Assembly (NCBI GenBank): GCA_026169195.1
Contig: JAPFEH010000020.1
Span: 1 to 40,250, forward strand
Direction: 5' to 3'
Source of the DNA: Dysosmobacter sp.
GTDB lineage: Bacteria > Bacillota > Clostridia > Oscillospirales > Oscillospiraceae
Length of the DNA stretch: 40,250 nt
Shown: piece by piece, positions 1-8,223 of the stretch
Numbering within the stretch: position 1 is the stretch's first letter
How the letters are laid out: each line of letters opens with the position of its first letter
Notes under the pieces: generated by a model
What the model was told of the DNA's origin: nothing
The model's input: only the letters and a program-made list of their open reading frames with translations
Database searches by the model: none
Made by a program: the position numbers and the translations under genes

Positions 1-1086
1 ATCGCTGCTTTCAAGGATGTATGGGTGTTCTGTGAGCAGCGCGAGGGCAAGCTGATGCCCACCGATTTTGAGCTGATCTCCAAGGGCCGCGATCTGGCCA
101 ACGAGCTGGGCGTGAACCTGTGCGGTCTGCTGCTGGGCGGCGAGGGCATCGAAGCCGCTGCCAAGGAGCTGGGCGGCTACGGCGCGGACAAGGTTTATGT
201 CTGCGAGGACGCCAGGCTGGCTGTTTACAATACCGATGCTTATGCCAAGGTCATCTGCGATGTGATCGAGGAGCTGAAGCCCGAGGCGTTCCTGATCGGC
301 GCCACCAACATCGGCCGCGATCTGGCGCCCCGCTGCGCTGCCCGCCTGCACACCGGTCTGTGCGCGGACTGCACCCATCTGGACATTGATGTTGCCAACT
401 ACATTCAGTTCCTGCGGGAGTCCTCCACTCTGGACGTGGACAGCCAGAAGTGGGATATGGAGGACCGCAACCTGAAGATGACCCGTCCCGCATTCGGCGG
501 TCACCTGATGGCAACCATCATCTGCCCCCGCTTCCGTCCCTGCATGGCCACCGTCCGTCCGGGCGTGATGAAGAAGAACGCCTATGACGAGGCCAAGGCC
601 GCTGCCTGCGTGATCGAGAAGCCCGCCTTTACCCTGACGGACGCTGACATCCAGACCGAGGTCACCGAGGTGGTCAAGGCTGCCAAGAAGCTGGTGGACC
701 TGATCGGCGCCGACTTCATCGTGTCTGTTGGCCGCGGCATCAGCAAGGACGTCGAGGGCGGCATCAAGCTGGCAGAGGAGCTGGCTGAGGTGCTGGGCGG
801 CGTCGTGGGCGGCTCCCGTGCCACCATCGACTCCGGCTGGCTGTCTGCCGACCATCAGGTTGGTCAGACCGGCAAGACGGTCCATCCCAAGGTGTATATC
901 GCTCTGGGCATTTCCGGCGCCATCCAGCACAAGGCCGGTATGCAGGATTCCGAGTGCATCATCGCGGTGAACAAGAACGACACCGCTCCCATCTTCGAGA
1001 TCGCCGACTACGGCATCTGCGGCGACCTGTTCAAGGTCACCCCGCTGCTGATCGAGGCTATCAAGGCTGCCAAGGCTGCGAAGTAA
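1..1086 (+). CDS. etfA: Electron transfer flavoprotein alpha subunit, 5' end cut by window
   Basis: Alpha subunit of the EtfAB heterodimer, which binds FAD and passes electrons between acyl-CoA dehydrogenases and other carriers in the cytoplasm. The frame is open from base 1 (IAAFKDVWVFCEQREGKL), so only a few N-terminal residues are missing; the GTG at 25 is internal. The N-terminal half shows IGATNIGRDLAPR and MTRPAFGGHLMATIICP. The C-terminal FAD domain shows VGGSRATIDSGW, QVGQTGKTVHPKVYIALGIS and AVNKND followed by a segment matching the usual DAPIF region. The product is about 361 residues, normal for clostridial EtfA. etfB and an acyl-CoA dehydrogenase probably lie upstream, outside the window (inference). 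It is separated from the TRAP genes by a hairpin. Identity is secure; the partner dehydrogenase cannot be told. Confidence 0.95.
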   Translation: MAAFKDVWVFCEQREGKLMPTDFELISKGRDLANELGVNLCGLLLGGEGIEAAAKELGGYGADKVYVCEDARLAVYNTDAYAKVICDVIEELKPEAFLIGATNIGRDLAPRCAARLHTGLCADCTHLDIDVANYIQFLRESSTLDVDSQKWDMEDRNLKMTRPAFGGHLMATIICPRFRPCMATVRPGVMKKNAYDEAKAAACVIEKPAFTLTDADIQTEVTEVVKAAKKLVDLIGADFIVSVGRGISKDVEGGIKLAEELAEVLGGVVGGSRATIDSGWLSADHQVGQTGKTVHPKVYIALGISGAIQHKAGMQDSECIIAVNKNDTAPIFEIADYGICGDLFKVTPLLIEAIKAAKAAK

Positions 1087-1107
1087 CATCAATCTGAGTC
1101 TGCAAGC

Positions 1108-1148
1108 CCTCCCGTTCCTGCTTAGGCGGGGGCGGGAGGACTGTCTTT
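1108..1148 (+). terminator. Possible terminator after etfA
   Basis: CCTCCCG at 1108-1114 pairs with CGGGAGG at 1133-1139 across a GC-rich 18-nt loop. An outer AGTC/GACT pairing (1097-1100 with 1139-1142) competes for one base. Only a short T-rich stretch follows, so termination is likely but not certain. Confidence 0.45.
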
Positions 1149-1220
1149 GATCCAACACGGGTGAAGGTTTAACGAACCGGAACGTAAGTTGGTTGTGTTT
1201 TTGCGCATATATATTAACGC

Positions 1221-1230
1221 ACACATGTGT
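1221..1230. promoter_or_regulatory. Perfect 10-bp palindrome upstream of the TRAP operon
   Basis: ACACATGTGT lies between a TATATT (1210-1215, possible -10) and the ribosome site GGAGAG (about 1240-1245) of the TRAP solute-binding protein. That is where a repressor would block the start of transcription. No good -35 box was found at 17 bp, so the promoter may need an activator (inference). Confidence 0.35.
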
Positions 1231-1251
1231 TCGTAAAAAGGAGAGAGATAT

Positions 1252-2385
1252 ATGAAAAAAAGAGTATTGCCACTTTTGATGGCCGCGGTTATGTCCTTGG
1301 TGCTGCTGGCTGGCTGCGGCGCTGCGGAAAGCGGCGTGATGGATACCGCCCATGCCAACGCTGTGGCTGGCGGAAACAGCGATCTTCCCGTCATCACTTG
1401 GAAGATGGGTTCCACTTGGGGCGCCGGCAACGTGCATTTCACGGTTGACCAGCGGTTTGCTGAAATTTTGAGTGAATTGACGGATGGTCGTTTTACGGTA
1501 ACCAACTACGCGGAGGGGGAGCTGTGCGCTGCCAGTCAGCTGTTTGACTATGTCAGTCAGGGCACCATTCAGTGCGGCGGCGACTGGGGTGGTTACTGGT
1601 CCGGTAAGGATACGGCCTTTGAGCTGCTGTCTACCATCATGGACGATTTTACCGCTCTGGATTATTATACATGGATCTATGAAGCGGATGGGTTGGCCTG
1701 CTATAAGGAACTGTATGGTCAGTACAACATGGAGTATTTTCCGCTTGTGACCAATCCCTCTGAGTCCGGCATTCGTTCCGTTAAGCCGATCACTTCCATT
1801 GAGGATATGCGAAAGATGAAGATCCGCTTGGGTGGTATGATGGCCGGCAAGGCGGCGCAGAAGCTGGGAATCAATATCACTGCTGTGGCAGCTTCCGAAT
1901 TGTATGAATCCTTGCAGCGCGGTGTCATTGATGGCGGTGAGTTTTCTGGACCCAAGGCTGACGATTCCTTGAAATTGCAGGAAGTGGCTCCTTACTGGTG
2001 CGCTCCTGCCTGGTATCAGTCCGCCGGTGTTAATGGTGTCATGGTGAATAAGGACGCATGGAATGAGCTGCCCGAGGAATATCAGACCGCCTTTGAGACC
2101 GCTGCCCGGCTGTGCTGCGGTGAGCAGCTCTCCCGGTATATCTATAATGATATGACTGTCACCAACCAGATGATTGACGAGCAGGGCGTGACGGTTACAC
2201 ATTTGCCGGAAGAGGACATGGCCCTGATCCGCGAGACCTGCCGTGAGACCTATCTGGAGGAGTGCGAGATCAATCCCAACTTCAAAATGGTCTATGACTC
2301 TATGCAGGCTTACCGTGATACTGCTGCCAACTACCGTGAGTGGACCGGTGATTATGGCTTCGGCTATAACCGGGAAGCGAACTGA
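1252..2385 (+). CDS. dctP: TRAP transporter solute-binding lipoprotein (DctP family)
   Basis: Extracytoplasmic binding protein of a tripartite ATP-independent periplasmic (TRAP) transporter, which captures an organic-acid type substrate and hands it to the membrane subunits. It has a lipoprotein signal, with basic start MKKR, a hydrophobic core and lipobox LLAGC near residue 22, so it should be lipid-anchored. The DctP signature region is around residues 180-240 (EDMRKMKIRLGG, then AVAASELYESLQRGVIDGGE). The length of 377 residues is slightly long for DctP because of the lipoprotein linker. Ribosome site AAAGGAGAGAG precedes the ATG by about 6 nt. It is followed directly by the small and large permease genes. 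The substrate (dicarboxylate, sialic acid, other acid) cannot be read from the sequence. Confidence 0.92.
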   Translation: MKKRVLPLLMAAVMSLVLLAGCGAAESGVMDTAHANAVAGGNSDLPVITWKMGSTWGAGNVHFTVDQRFAEILSELTDGRFTVTNYAEGELCAASQLFDYVSQGTIQCGGDWGGYWSGKDTAFELLSTIMDDFTALDYYTWIYEADGLACYKELYGQYNMEYFPLVTNPSESGIRSVKPITSIEDMRKMKIRLGGMMAGKAAQKLGINITAVAASELYESLQRGVIDGGEFSGPKADDSLKLQEVAPYWCAPAWYQSAGVNGVMVNKDAWNELPEEYQTAFETAARLCCGEQLSRYIYNDMTVTNQMIDEQGVTVTHLPEEDMALIRETCRETYLEECEINPNFKMVYDSMQAYRDTAANYREWTGDYGFGYNREAN

Positions 2386-2426
2386 GCATCTCTTTTGAAG
2401 AGACTTGAAGAGAAAGAGGTGCTGGA

Positions 2427-2972
2427 ATGAAAGTCATCAAAGCCATTTGTAATGGCATTGACAAGGTGAATGATCGTCTGGGCCAGCTGTTTTCCGTTTT
2501 GGTGCTGGGAATTTTGGGCGTCATTCTGATCGAGGTCGTCATGCGGCGGCTGCTGAACAATTCCCAGATCTGGACGCAGGATCTGATTGTGATGCTGTTC
2601 GCCTGCTACATTATTTTGATCTGCGCCTATGGGTTCCAGAAAAAGGCGTTCGTGGCGGTAGATGTGCTGTACGCCTGCTTTCCGGCTCTAGTGCAGCATA
2701 TTCTGCATATCGTTACCTATCTGATCTTTTTGGTTCCCTTCGTTTGCGGATTGCTGCCGGCCAGCTGGAGATTCTTTGTTCGGGCCTATACCAGCCATGA
2801 ACTGATCTATTCTGTGTGGGAAGCGCCCACCTGGCCTGTGAAGCTGTGTCTGTTCATTGGCTTGCTGCTGCTGGCCGTTCAGGCGGTCTCCGAGCTTTTG
2901 AAGCATGTGACCGGGATCTCGGATGAGCTTCACAACAGAAAACTTGCCGCAGAGGGAAAGGAGGCCCGGTGA
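2427..2972 (+). CDS. dctQ: TRAP transporter small permease (DctQ family)
   Basis: Small membrane subunit (about 181 residues) of the TRAP transporter, expected to have four membrane helices and to dock onto the large permease. Hydrophobic segments are visible at roughly residues 19-40, 50-70, 90-112 and 137-158. The WTQDLIVMLFACYIILICAY stretch matches the family pattern, in which a tryptophan precedes an acidic residue on helix 2. It begins 41 nt after the binding protein and its stop shares one base with the next start, so translation is probably coupled. A ribosome site AAAGAGGTG precedes the ATG. Confidence 0.9.
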   Translation: MKVIKAICNGIDKVNDRLGQLFSVLVLGILGVILIEVVMRRLLNNSQIWTQDLIVMLFACYIILICAYGFQKKAFVAVDVLYACFPALVQHILHIVTYLIFLVPFVCGLLPASWRFFVRAYTSHELIYSVWEAPTWPVKLCLFIGLLLLAVQAVSELLKHVTGISDELHNRKLAAEGKEAR

Positions 2973-4354
2973 TGAGCGCGATTATGGAATCCTTGCAGGG
3001 CCTTGTGGCCTCTTACGGAATCAGCGCCAGTGATCTGGCGGTTGCGATGATCCTTCTGCTGTTCGGCCTGATGATTGTCGGCCTGGTGCTGGGTCAGGAA
3101 CTGGCCTTTGTGCTGGGCGGCGTAGGCGTGATTGTCGGTTGGATTGCCTGGGGAGAACCCGGCGTTACCATAGCCATGACAAAGATCTATGACCAGATGC
3201 AGAGCTACTCAATGGTAGCAATCCCCATGTTTGTGCTGATGGCCAATTTCCTGACCCACTCCAAAGTGGCGGACGGGCTGTTTGAATCTGTCCGCTACCT
3301 GTTCGGGCCGGTCAAGGGCGGTCTGGGACTGGCGGTTATTCTGGTCTCTACGGTATTTGCCGCAACCACCGGCATTGTAGGCGCTTCTGTGGTCACGATG
3401 GGTATGCTCTCTCTGCCGATTTTGCTGCGGAGCGGCTATAAGCCGTCTTTGGCCTGCGGCATGGTGTGCGCCGGCGGCTCTTTGGGCATTTTGATTCCTC
3501 CGTCCATTATGCTGGTGTCTATGGGTTCTTACGCAGAGGTCTCCGTCGGTAAGATTTTCTTTGCCGCGATTGTTCCGGGTCTGCTGCTGTCCCTGTGCTA
3601 CATCATTTATATCATGGTGGTCACCCGGATTCATCCGGATTGGGGTCCTGCCATGAGTGAGGAAGAACTGGCGGAGATGCCGCTGAAGCAGAGAATCACT
3701 GGATCTCTGGTGAACCTGATCCCGCCGCTGATCCTGATTTTCGGCGTCTTAGGCTCTATTTTCAGCGGTGTTGCCACCCCCACTGAGGCCGCCGGTATCG
3801 GCGCGCTGTTCTCTCTGGTTCTGGCCATTGTATATAAGCAGTTCAGCTTGAAGATGCTTTATGAATCTCTGATCGACACGGCAAAGACCACGGCAATGGT
3901 GTTTATCATCCTGTTCGGCGCGGCAGCCTTTACCGGCGTGTTCATGTCGCTGGACGGCGATCAGATCATTGCCGACTGGGTCATGGGCATGGGAATCGGC
4001 AAGTGGGGCGCGTTTGCCATTATGATGGTGATTGTGTTCCTCCTCGGTATGTTCATCGATTGGCTGGGCATTGTCATGATCGTGTTCCCCATTTTCCTGC
4101 CCATCATGGATCAGTTTGGATTTGACCGTCTCTGGCTGGTGGCGATTACGGCCACGCTGTTGCAGACCTGCTTCATGACGCCGCCCTTTGGCTTCGCCTT
4201 GTTCTACGTCAAGGGCATCCTGCCTCCTGAAGTTAAGATCCAAGAAGTATATAAGGGCGTGATCCCGTTTATTGTGATTATTTGCGTGGTAACGGCTTTG
4301 TGTGCAGTATTCCCGCAGCTGGTTACCGGACTGCCTGCCTTGGTGTCTGGCTAA
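2972..4354 (+). CDS. dctM: TRAP transporter large permease (DctM family)
   Basis: Large permease of the TRAP transporter (about 460 residues, 11-12 membrane helices), which uses an ion gradient to drive uptake. Family motifs include VAIPMFVLMANFLTHSKVADGL, ATTGIVGASVVTMG, GGSLGILIPPSIMLV and ATPTEAAGIGALFSLVLA, with MTPPFGFALFYVKGI near the C-terminus. I chose ATG at 2972 because AAAGGAGG at 2957-2964 sits about 7 nt before it. A GTG at 2969 is also in frame and closer than usual to that site. The start overlaps the dctQ stop by one base. A strong terminator closes the operon. No neighbour reveals the substrate. Confidence 0.94.
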   Translation: MSAIMESLQGLVASYGISASDLAVAMILLLFGLMIVGLVLGQELAFVLGGVGVIVGWIAWGEPGVTIAMTKIYDQMQSYSMVAIPMFVLMANFLTHSKVADGLFESVRYLFGPVKGGLGLAVILVSTVFAATTGIVGASVVTMGMLSLPILLRSGYKPSLACGMVCAGGSLGILIPPSIMLVSMGSYAEVSVGKIFFAAIVPGLLLSLCYIIYIMVVTRIHPDWGPAMSEEELAEMPLKQRITGSLVNLIPPLILIFGVLGSIFSGVATPTEAAGIGALFSLVLAIVYKQFSLKMLYESLIDTAKTTAMVFIILFGAAAFTGVFMSLDGDQIIADWVMGMGIGKWGAFAIMMVIVFLLGMFIDWLGIVMIVFPIFLPIMDQFGFDRLWLVAITATLLQTCFMTPPFGFALFYVKGILPPEVKIQEVYKGVIPFIVIICVVTALCAVFPQLVTGLPALVSG

Positions 4355-4370
4355 TGTGGTTTTTTGTGAA

Positions 4371-4408
4371 AGCCTCCGGAGTGTACCAAACTCCGGAGGC
4401 TTTCCTGC
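4371..4408 (+). terminator. Rho-independent terminator of the TRAP operon
   Basis: A perfect 12-bp stem pairs AGCCTCCGGAGT (4371-4382) with ACTCCGGAGGCT (4390-4401) over a 7-nt loop, then TTTCCTG. It lies 17 nt after the dctM stop. The minus-strand tail is poor in T, so it mainly serves the plus strand. Confidence 0.85.
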
Positions 4409-4511
4409 TTCGTTTTATCAAATTGGCTGCTGAACAGATCGTTTGGCTCAAAATGCAGCGAGAAGCCATATGCTTGAACAGTGTATCCAGCTGCGGCATC
4501 TATGAAATCGT

Positions 4512-5210
4512 TTATGACAGGCGTTTGACTGGCTGGATATCCACAACGGTCAGAAGGTCCTCCTGCACGGAAAAGCGGACTTCCAGCCCCGCGAAGCGGA
4601 AGCCGTAGATCCGATCGGGAGCGGATTGGTAGTGGGGGCGCGGGTCCTGTGCCAGCACGCCCCGCAGAGCCTCCCAGCGCTCCGGCGGGACCTGCTCCAG
4701 CAGGGCAGGCGGGATCGTCACCTGCAGGACTTCTCCGGCGGGAGCGGAAGCAAAGCCGCCCAGAGCCTCCGGATGACTGTCGGCATAGGGGATGTAGGGC
4801 TTGATGTCAAGAATCGGCGTGCCGTCCACCAGATCGGCTCCGCGGATCCGGAGAAGGGGACCCTGCGGTGTTTGTTCGATGCCCTCCAGCTTCACGCAGG
4901 AAAGAGCAATGGGGTTGGGACGGAAGGGAGAGCGGGTGGCAAAGACCCCCATGCGGGTATTCCCGCCCAGTCGGGGCGGCCGTACAGTGGGAGACCAGCC
5001 GGAACGGATGGCCTGATCGAAAACCCACACCAGCCAGAGGTGGGAAAATCCCTCCAAGCCCCGCAGGGCGGCAGGGTCACGGTATTCCGGCTCGAAGAGA
5101 ATGGTCGATTCCAATGCATCCACCAGTCCGCTTTGCCGCGGGACCCCGAATTTTGTGGCAAAATCACTGTGGATACGGGCGATGACGTTCATAGAAAATT
5201 CCTGCGGCAT
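4512..5210 (-). CDS. trmO: tRNA (N6-threonylcarbamoyladenosine37-N6)-methyltransferase TrmO
   Basis: SAM-dependent enzyme that methylates t6A37 to m6t6A in threonine tRNAs; the family is also called TsaA, YaeB or UPF0066. The TsaA beta-barrel domain covers about residues 8-150. It shows FGVPRQSGLVDALES, GFSHLWLVWVFD, RMGVFATRSPFRPNPIALS, GADLVDGTPILDIKPYIPYAD, all diagnostic. A C-terminal extension of about 75 residues (DRIYGFRFAGLEVRF) is present as in the full-length bacterial form, giving 232 residues. GGGAGG at about 5217-5222 supports the start at 5210; an internal ATG at 5192 is less well placed. MtaB, encoded near 38 kb, modifies the same base. Confidence 0.93.
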   Translation of the reverse strand: MPQEFSMNVIARIHSDFATKFGVPRQSGLVDALESTILFEPEYRDPAALRGLEGFSHLWLVWVFDQAIRSGWSPTVRPPRLGGNTRMGVFATRSPFRPNPIALSCVKLEGIEQTPQGPLLRIRGADLVDGTPILDIKPYIPYADSHPEALGGFASAPAGEVLQVTIPPALLEQVPPERWEALRGVLAQDPRPHYQSAPDRIYGFRFAGLEVRFSVQEDLLTVVDIQPVKRLS

Positions 5211-5240
5211 GGGGAACCTCCCTTTCCGTGTGTTTCCACC

Positions 5241-5246
5241 ATTATA
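5241..5246 (-). promoter_or_regulatory. -10 box of trmO
   Basis: On the minus strand this reads TATAAT, a perfect -10, about 31 nt before the trmO start. No convincing -35 was found at 17 bp; the upstream sequence is a run of T and C. Confidence 0.5.
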
Positions 5247-5280
5247 CAGGATTTTTGAGAAAAGAAAAGGGGGAAGATGG

Positions 5281-5312
5281 AACGGGACCTCAGCGCTTGC
5301 CGAAGTCCCGTT
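5281..5312 (-). terminator. Hairpin between the lipoprotein gene and trmO
   Basis: AACGGGAC (5281-5288) pairs with GTCCCGTT (5305-5312) over a 16-nt loop. On the minus strand it lies 17 nt after the lipoprotein stop, with a C/T-rich tail and TTTT some 12 nt on. It could be a weak terminator. Confidence 0.45.
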
Positions 5313-5328
5313 GTTTCGGGGAAGCCTG

Positions 5329-5649
5329 TCAAAAGGCGCTTCTTGTGTCGGAACGCCCGCTGCGGTCGTCTCCGGTCAGTGCGCGGCCAACGTCCTCCAT
5401 GGCTTTCCCGGCGCCTTCGCCTACGTCTTCCAGCGCGTTGCCGGCGTCATTCAGCAGACCGTCGCTGCTGCCGTCTGCGGGCCTGTTTTCAGGATCGGAA
5501 GCCATATTGCCGTTTTCCTGATTTCCGGCAGTGCTGTCTCCGGCCGTCGTGCCGTTCTGGCTGCCGTTGGTTTTGTCATTTCCGCCGCAGGCGGTCAGAG
5601 ATGATACCAGCAGCATGGCGGTCAGAAAAAATGCAAACCATCGTTTCAC
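5329..5649 (-). CDS. Small secreted lipoprotein of unknown function
   Basis: Predicted 106-residue lipoprotein. It has a basic start (VKRW), a hydrophobic segment and the lipobox SLTAC at about residues 17-21. After it comes a low-complexity stretch rich in G, N, T, D and S. The C-terminal third is helical and carries an 11-residue tandem repeat, AGNALEDVGEG then AGKAMEDVGRA. I chose GTG at 5649 because AAGGAGG at 5657-5663 lies 7 nt upstream, and the ATG further up lacks a site. It should sit on the outer face of the membrane. No function is recognised. A short inverted repeat lies just before the ribosome site. Confidence 0.75.
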   Translation of the reverse strand: MKRWFAFFLTAMLLVSSLTACGGNDKTNGSQNGTTAGDSTAGNQENGNMASDPENRPADGSSDGLLNDAGNALEDVGEGAGKAMEDVGRALTGDDRSGRSDTRSAF

Positions 5650-5664
5650 TGTTTTTCCTCCTTT

Positions 5665-5680
5665 GCACGATGTTTCGTGC
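5665..5680 (-). promoter_or_regulatory. Inverted repeat next to the lipoprotein ribosome site
   Basis: GCACGA-TGTT-TCGTGC forms a 6-bp stem abutting the AAGGAGG of the lipoprotein gene. It could be an operator or a small leader hairpin affecting translation. The rest of the gap up to 5922 shows nothing else clear. Confidence 0.3.
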
Positions 5681-5922
5681 GCGATACCCAAATCATCCAC
5701 CATGGGCATTGTCCCCGCAAACAGCGGATCTTATTCCAGCGCCGGTTTGGAAAATTCAGAGAATGAAAAAAACGTTTCGCGGAATCCTTCAAGGATGGAG
5801 CTTGGGATATTTCCGGCAGGAAAGCCGTATATTTTTTGCGAAAACGGGTTATCCGTAGTCTAAACTGCCAAAAACGGTTTGGGGTCAAGGGTGTTTTTTG
5901 AAAATGTTTGTGAAAATCACCG

Positions 5923-5951
5923 TTGACGAAGCAGCAAAAAGCGGGTATGAT
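5923..5951 (+). promoter_or_regulatory. Promoter of the HPr gene
   Basis: TTGACG (5923-5928), a 17-bp spacer and TATGAT (5946-5951) make a near-consensus housekeeping sigma-A promoter. The expected transcript start near 5958 leaves a leader of about 67 nt before the ATG at 6025. Confidence 0.75.
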
Positions 5952-6024
5952 GGTAATATCAGAAAATGACTTGCTATGCGAAGCTGTTTAAGACCGACTT
6001 GGTATAGAAAAGGAGAGCTGTATC

Positions 6025-6288
6025 ATGTATACTCAGGAAATCACTGTTAACAACGAGGTGGGACTGCACGCCAGACCCGCTACCTTCTTTATTCAGAAGG
6101 CCAACGAGTTCAAGAGCGGGATCTGGGTTGAAAAAGAGGATCGCCGCGTCAATGCCAAGAGCCTGCTGGGCGTACTGTCTCTGGGCATCGTGAAGGGGAC
6201 CACCATTACCCTGATCGCCGACGGCGCCGATGAAAAGGAAGCTGTTGCCGCGCTGGTGGACCTGGTGAATGACAATTTCGGCGAATAA
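6025..6288 (+). CDS. ptsH: Phosphocarrier protein HPr family
   Basis: HPr is the small cytoplasmic phosphocarrier of the sugar phosphotransferase system: it takes phosphate from enzyme I at a histidine and gives it to EIIA. The 87-residue product has the active-site loop GLHARPA with His15. The regulatory serine is Ser46 in NAKSLLGVLSLGI, the site used by HPr kinase in Firmicutes for carbon catabolite control. Both residues are present, so it can serve as true HPr and not only as Crh, which lacks His15. The start follows AGGAGAG by about 8 nt. It is a single-gene unit between its own promoter and a terminator. No PTS enzyme I is nearby. Confidence 0.93.
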   Translation: MYTQEITVNNEVGLHARPATFFIQKANEFKSGIWVEKEDRRVNAKSLLGVLSLGIVKGTTITLIADGADEKEAVAALVDLVNDNFGE

Positions 6289-6306
6289 CACCGGATACAG
6301 ACCCTG

Positions 6307-6340
6307 AGAAGCGGTTCCACAGGAACCGCTTCTTTGCTTT
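6307..6340 (+). terminator. Terminator of the HPr gene
   Basis: AGAAGCGGTTCC (6307-6318) pairs with GGAACCGCTTCT (6322-6333) across ACA; in practice the last pair opens to give a 5-nt loop. TTTGCTTTTT follows. It ends only about 20 nt before the uvrC start, so uvrC is probably expressed by read-through. Confidence 0.85.
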
Positions 6341-6358
6341 TTACAGGGAGGCGAGACT

Positions 6359-8185
6359 GTGACCCGCGAGGAACTGAAAGAAAAAGCCAATGATCTGCCG
6401 CTGCTGCCGGGCGTCTATCTCATGATGGACCGGTCGGGAAAGGTGATCTATGTGGGAAAGGCGAAAAAACTGAAAAACCGGGTCAGTCAATATTTTCAGG
6501 ACAGCGCCGCCCACACGGTCAAGACCCGGCAGATGGTGAGTCAGGTGGATCACTTTGACACGATCATCGTCACCAGCGAGTTTGAAGCATTGGTGCTGGA
6601 AAACTCGCTGATTAAGCGCCACAGCCCCAAATACAATATCCTGCTGAAAGATGACAAAGGCTATCCCTTTGTGCGGCTTTCCAAGGAGCCCTATCCCCGA
6701 TTTTCTCTGGTCAGCAGGATCGCCAACGACGGCGCCCGCTATTTCGGCCCGTTCGGAGGGCGGTACGAGACCCGTCAGGCGCTGGATGCCGTGCTGGCCG
6801 CTTTGCGTCTGCCCACCTGCAGCCGCCGCTTTCCGCGGGATATCGGGCTGGAACGTCCCTGCCTGAACTTCCACATGGGAAGATGCGATGGATTCTGCCG
6901 GCCGGAATTGACAGCAGAGAGCTACAACAGCCGGATCCAGCAGGCCTGTCAGCTGCTGGAAGGGCGCTCCAAGCAGCTGTTGCTGGAAATGACCGCGGAC
7001 ATGGAGGCGGAAGCGGAGGCGCTGCGGTTTGAGCAGGCGGCACAGCTGCGGGACCGGATTCAGGCCATTACAGCTTTGGGGAAAAAGCAGACCGTAATTG
7101 CAGGCCTTTGCGCCGATACCGATATTTGGGGGCTGCATTTGGGCAGTGGAAAATGCTGTTATGCAGTGCTGCATGTGGAAAACGGAAGCTTGGTAGGACG
7201 GGAGACGGCGCTGGTTGCCTCTCCGATGGAGGAGGCAGGAGAGGAATTGCTCTCAGCCTTGACGGCGCAGTATTATCTGCCCAGAGCAATTCTGCCCCAT
7301 GAGATTCTGCTGCCCTTTGCGGCGGAGGGGTACTGTGAAAATCTGACAGAGGCCCTGACGAAACGGGCCGGCAGGAAGGTCTGGGTCCATGTGCCCCAGC
7401 GGGGCGAGAAGGCGGAATTGAGAGCCATGGCGCAGCGGAATGCCATGGAGGAGGCAGAACGGGCCACGACCGCTGAAGAACGGAGTGCCTATACGCTCCA
7501 AGCGCTGGGGAAGCTGATGTCTTTGCCGGTACCGCCGAAACGGATGGAGTCGTTTGATATTTCCAATACGGGGAAGAGCGACATTGTAGCGTCGATGGTG
7601 GTGTACAGTGGGACCCGCCCCTTAAAATCGGCTTATCGCCGGTTCCGGATTCAGTCGCTGGAGGGACATCCCGATGATTATGCCTCCATGAAAGAAGTGC
7701 TGTGCCGCCGTTTACAGCGGGCGGCCGACGGCGATGAGAAATTTCTGCCGCTGCCGGACGTGTTTTTGATCGACGGCGGCGAGACCCACGCGCGGGCTGC
7801 ACGGGAGGTGACGGAAGCCTTTGGCGTGGAGACCCCTGTGTTTGGCATGGTGAAGGACGACCGGCACCGTACCCGGGCGCTGGTGACGCCGGAGGGACGG
7901 GAAATCGGAATCGTGAACAATCAGGCGGTCTTCACCCTCATCGGGCAGATTCAGGAGGAAACCCACCGGTTTGCCATCACGTATCACCATGAGAGCCATG
8001 CAAAAAGCACGATGCGATCGGCACTGGACGATATTCCGGGCGTTGGCCCCAAGCGTCGGGAGGCCCTGCGCAAGCAGTTCGGCACGATTCGGGCGATCAG
8101 GGAGGCGGATGTAGAGACCTTGGCCGCTGTGGTACCGCGTTCCGCTGCTGAAGCGGTGTGGAAGCATTTTCATGAAAAACAATGA
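6359..8185 (+). CDS. uvrC: UvrABC excinuclease subunit C
   Basis: Nuclease subunit that makes both incisions during nucleotide excision repair. The 608-residue product has the full domain order. A GIY-YIG nuclease occupies about residues 12-95 (PGVYLMMDRSGKVIYVGKAK). A Cys-containing link (CLNFHMGRCDGFC) follows, then a UVR motif for UvrB contact near 205-235 (EALRFEQAAQLRDRI). The RNase H-like nuclease is at about 370-530 (SFDISNTGKSDIVASMVV, VFLIDGG), and helix-hairpin-helix repeats are at the C-terminus (DIPGVGPKRREALRKQFG). It starts with GTG at 6359 behind GGGAGG. There is no clear space for a separate promoter after the HPr terminator. A strong bidirectional hairpin follows. Confidence 0.96.
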   Translation: MTREELKEKANDLPLLPGVYLMMDRSGKVIYVGKAKKLKNRVSQYFQDSAAHTVKTRQMVSQVDHFDTIIVTSEFEALVLENSLIKRHSPKYNILLKDDKGYPFVRLSKEPYPRFSLVSRIANDGARYFGPFGGRYETRQALDAVLAALRLPTCSRRFPRDIGLERPCLNFHMGRCDGFCRPELTAESYNSRIQQACQLLEGRSKQLLLEMTADMEAEAEALRFEQAAQLRDRIQAITALGKKQTVIAGLCADTDIWGLHLGSGKCCYAVLHVENGSLVGRETALVASPMEEAGEELLSALTAQYYLPRAILPHEILLPFAAEGYCENLTEALTKRAGRKVWVHVPQRGEKAELRAMAQRNAMEEAERATTAEERSAYTLQALGKLMSLPVPPKRMESFDISNTGKSDIVASMVVYSGTRPLKSAYRRFRIQSLEGHPDDYASMKEVLCRRLQRAADGDEKFLPLPDVFLIDGGETHARAAREVTEAFGVETPVFGMVKDDRHRTRALVTPEGREIGIVNNQAVFTLIGQIQEETHRFAITYHHESHAKSTMRSALDDIPGVGPKRREALRKQFGTIRAIREADVETLAAVVPRSAAEAVWKHFHEKQ

Positions 8186-8223
8186 AAAAGTTCCTGTCTG
8201 GACATCAGACAGGAACTTTTTTT
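8185..8223. terminator. Bidirectional terminator between uvrC and the small membrane gene
   Basis: A 16-bp perfect stem joins AAAAAGTTCCTGTCTG (8185-8200) to CAGACAGGAACTTTTT (8206-8221) over a 5-nt loop. T runs flank it on both strands. It overlaps the uvrC stop and the stop of the convergent gene. Confidence 0.92.
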
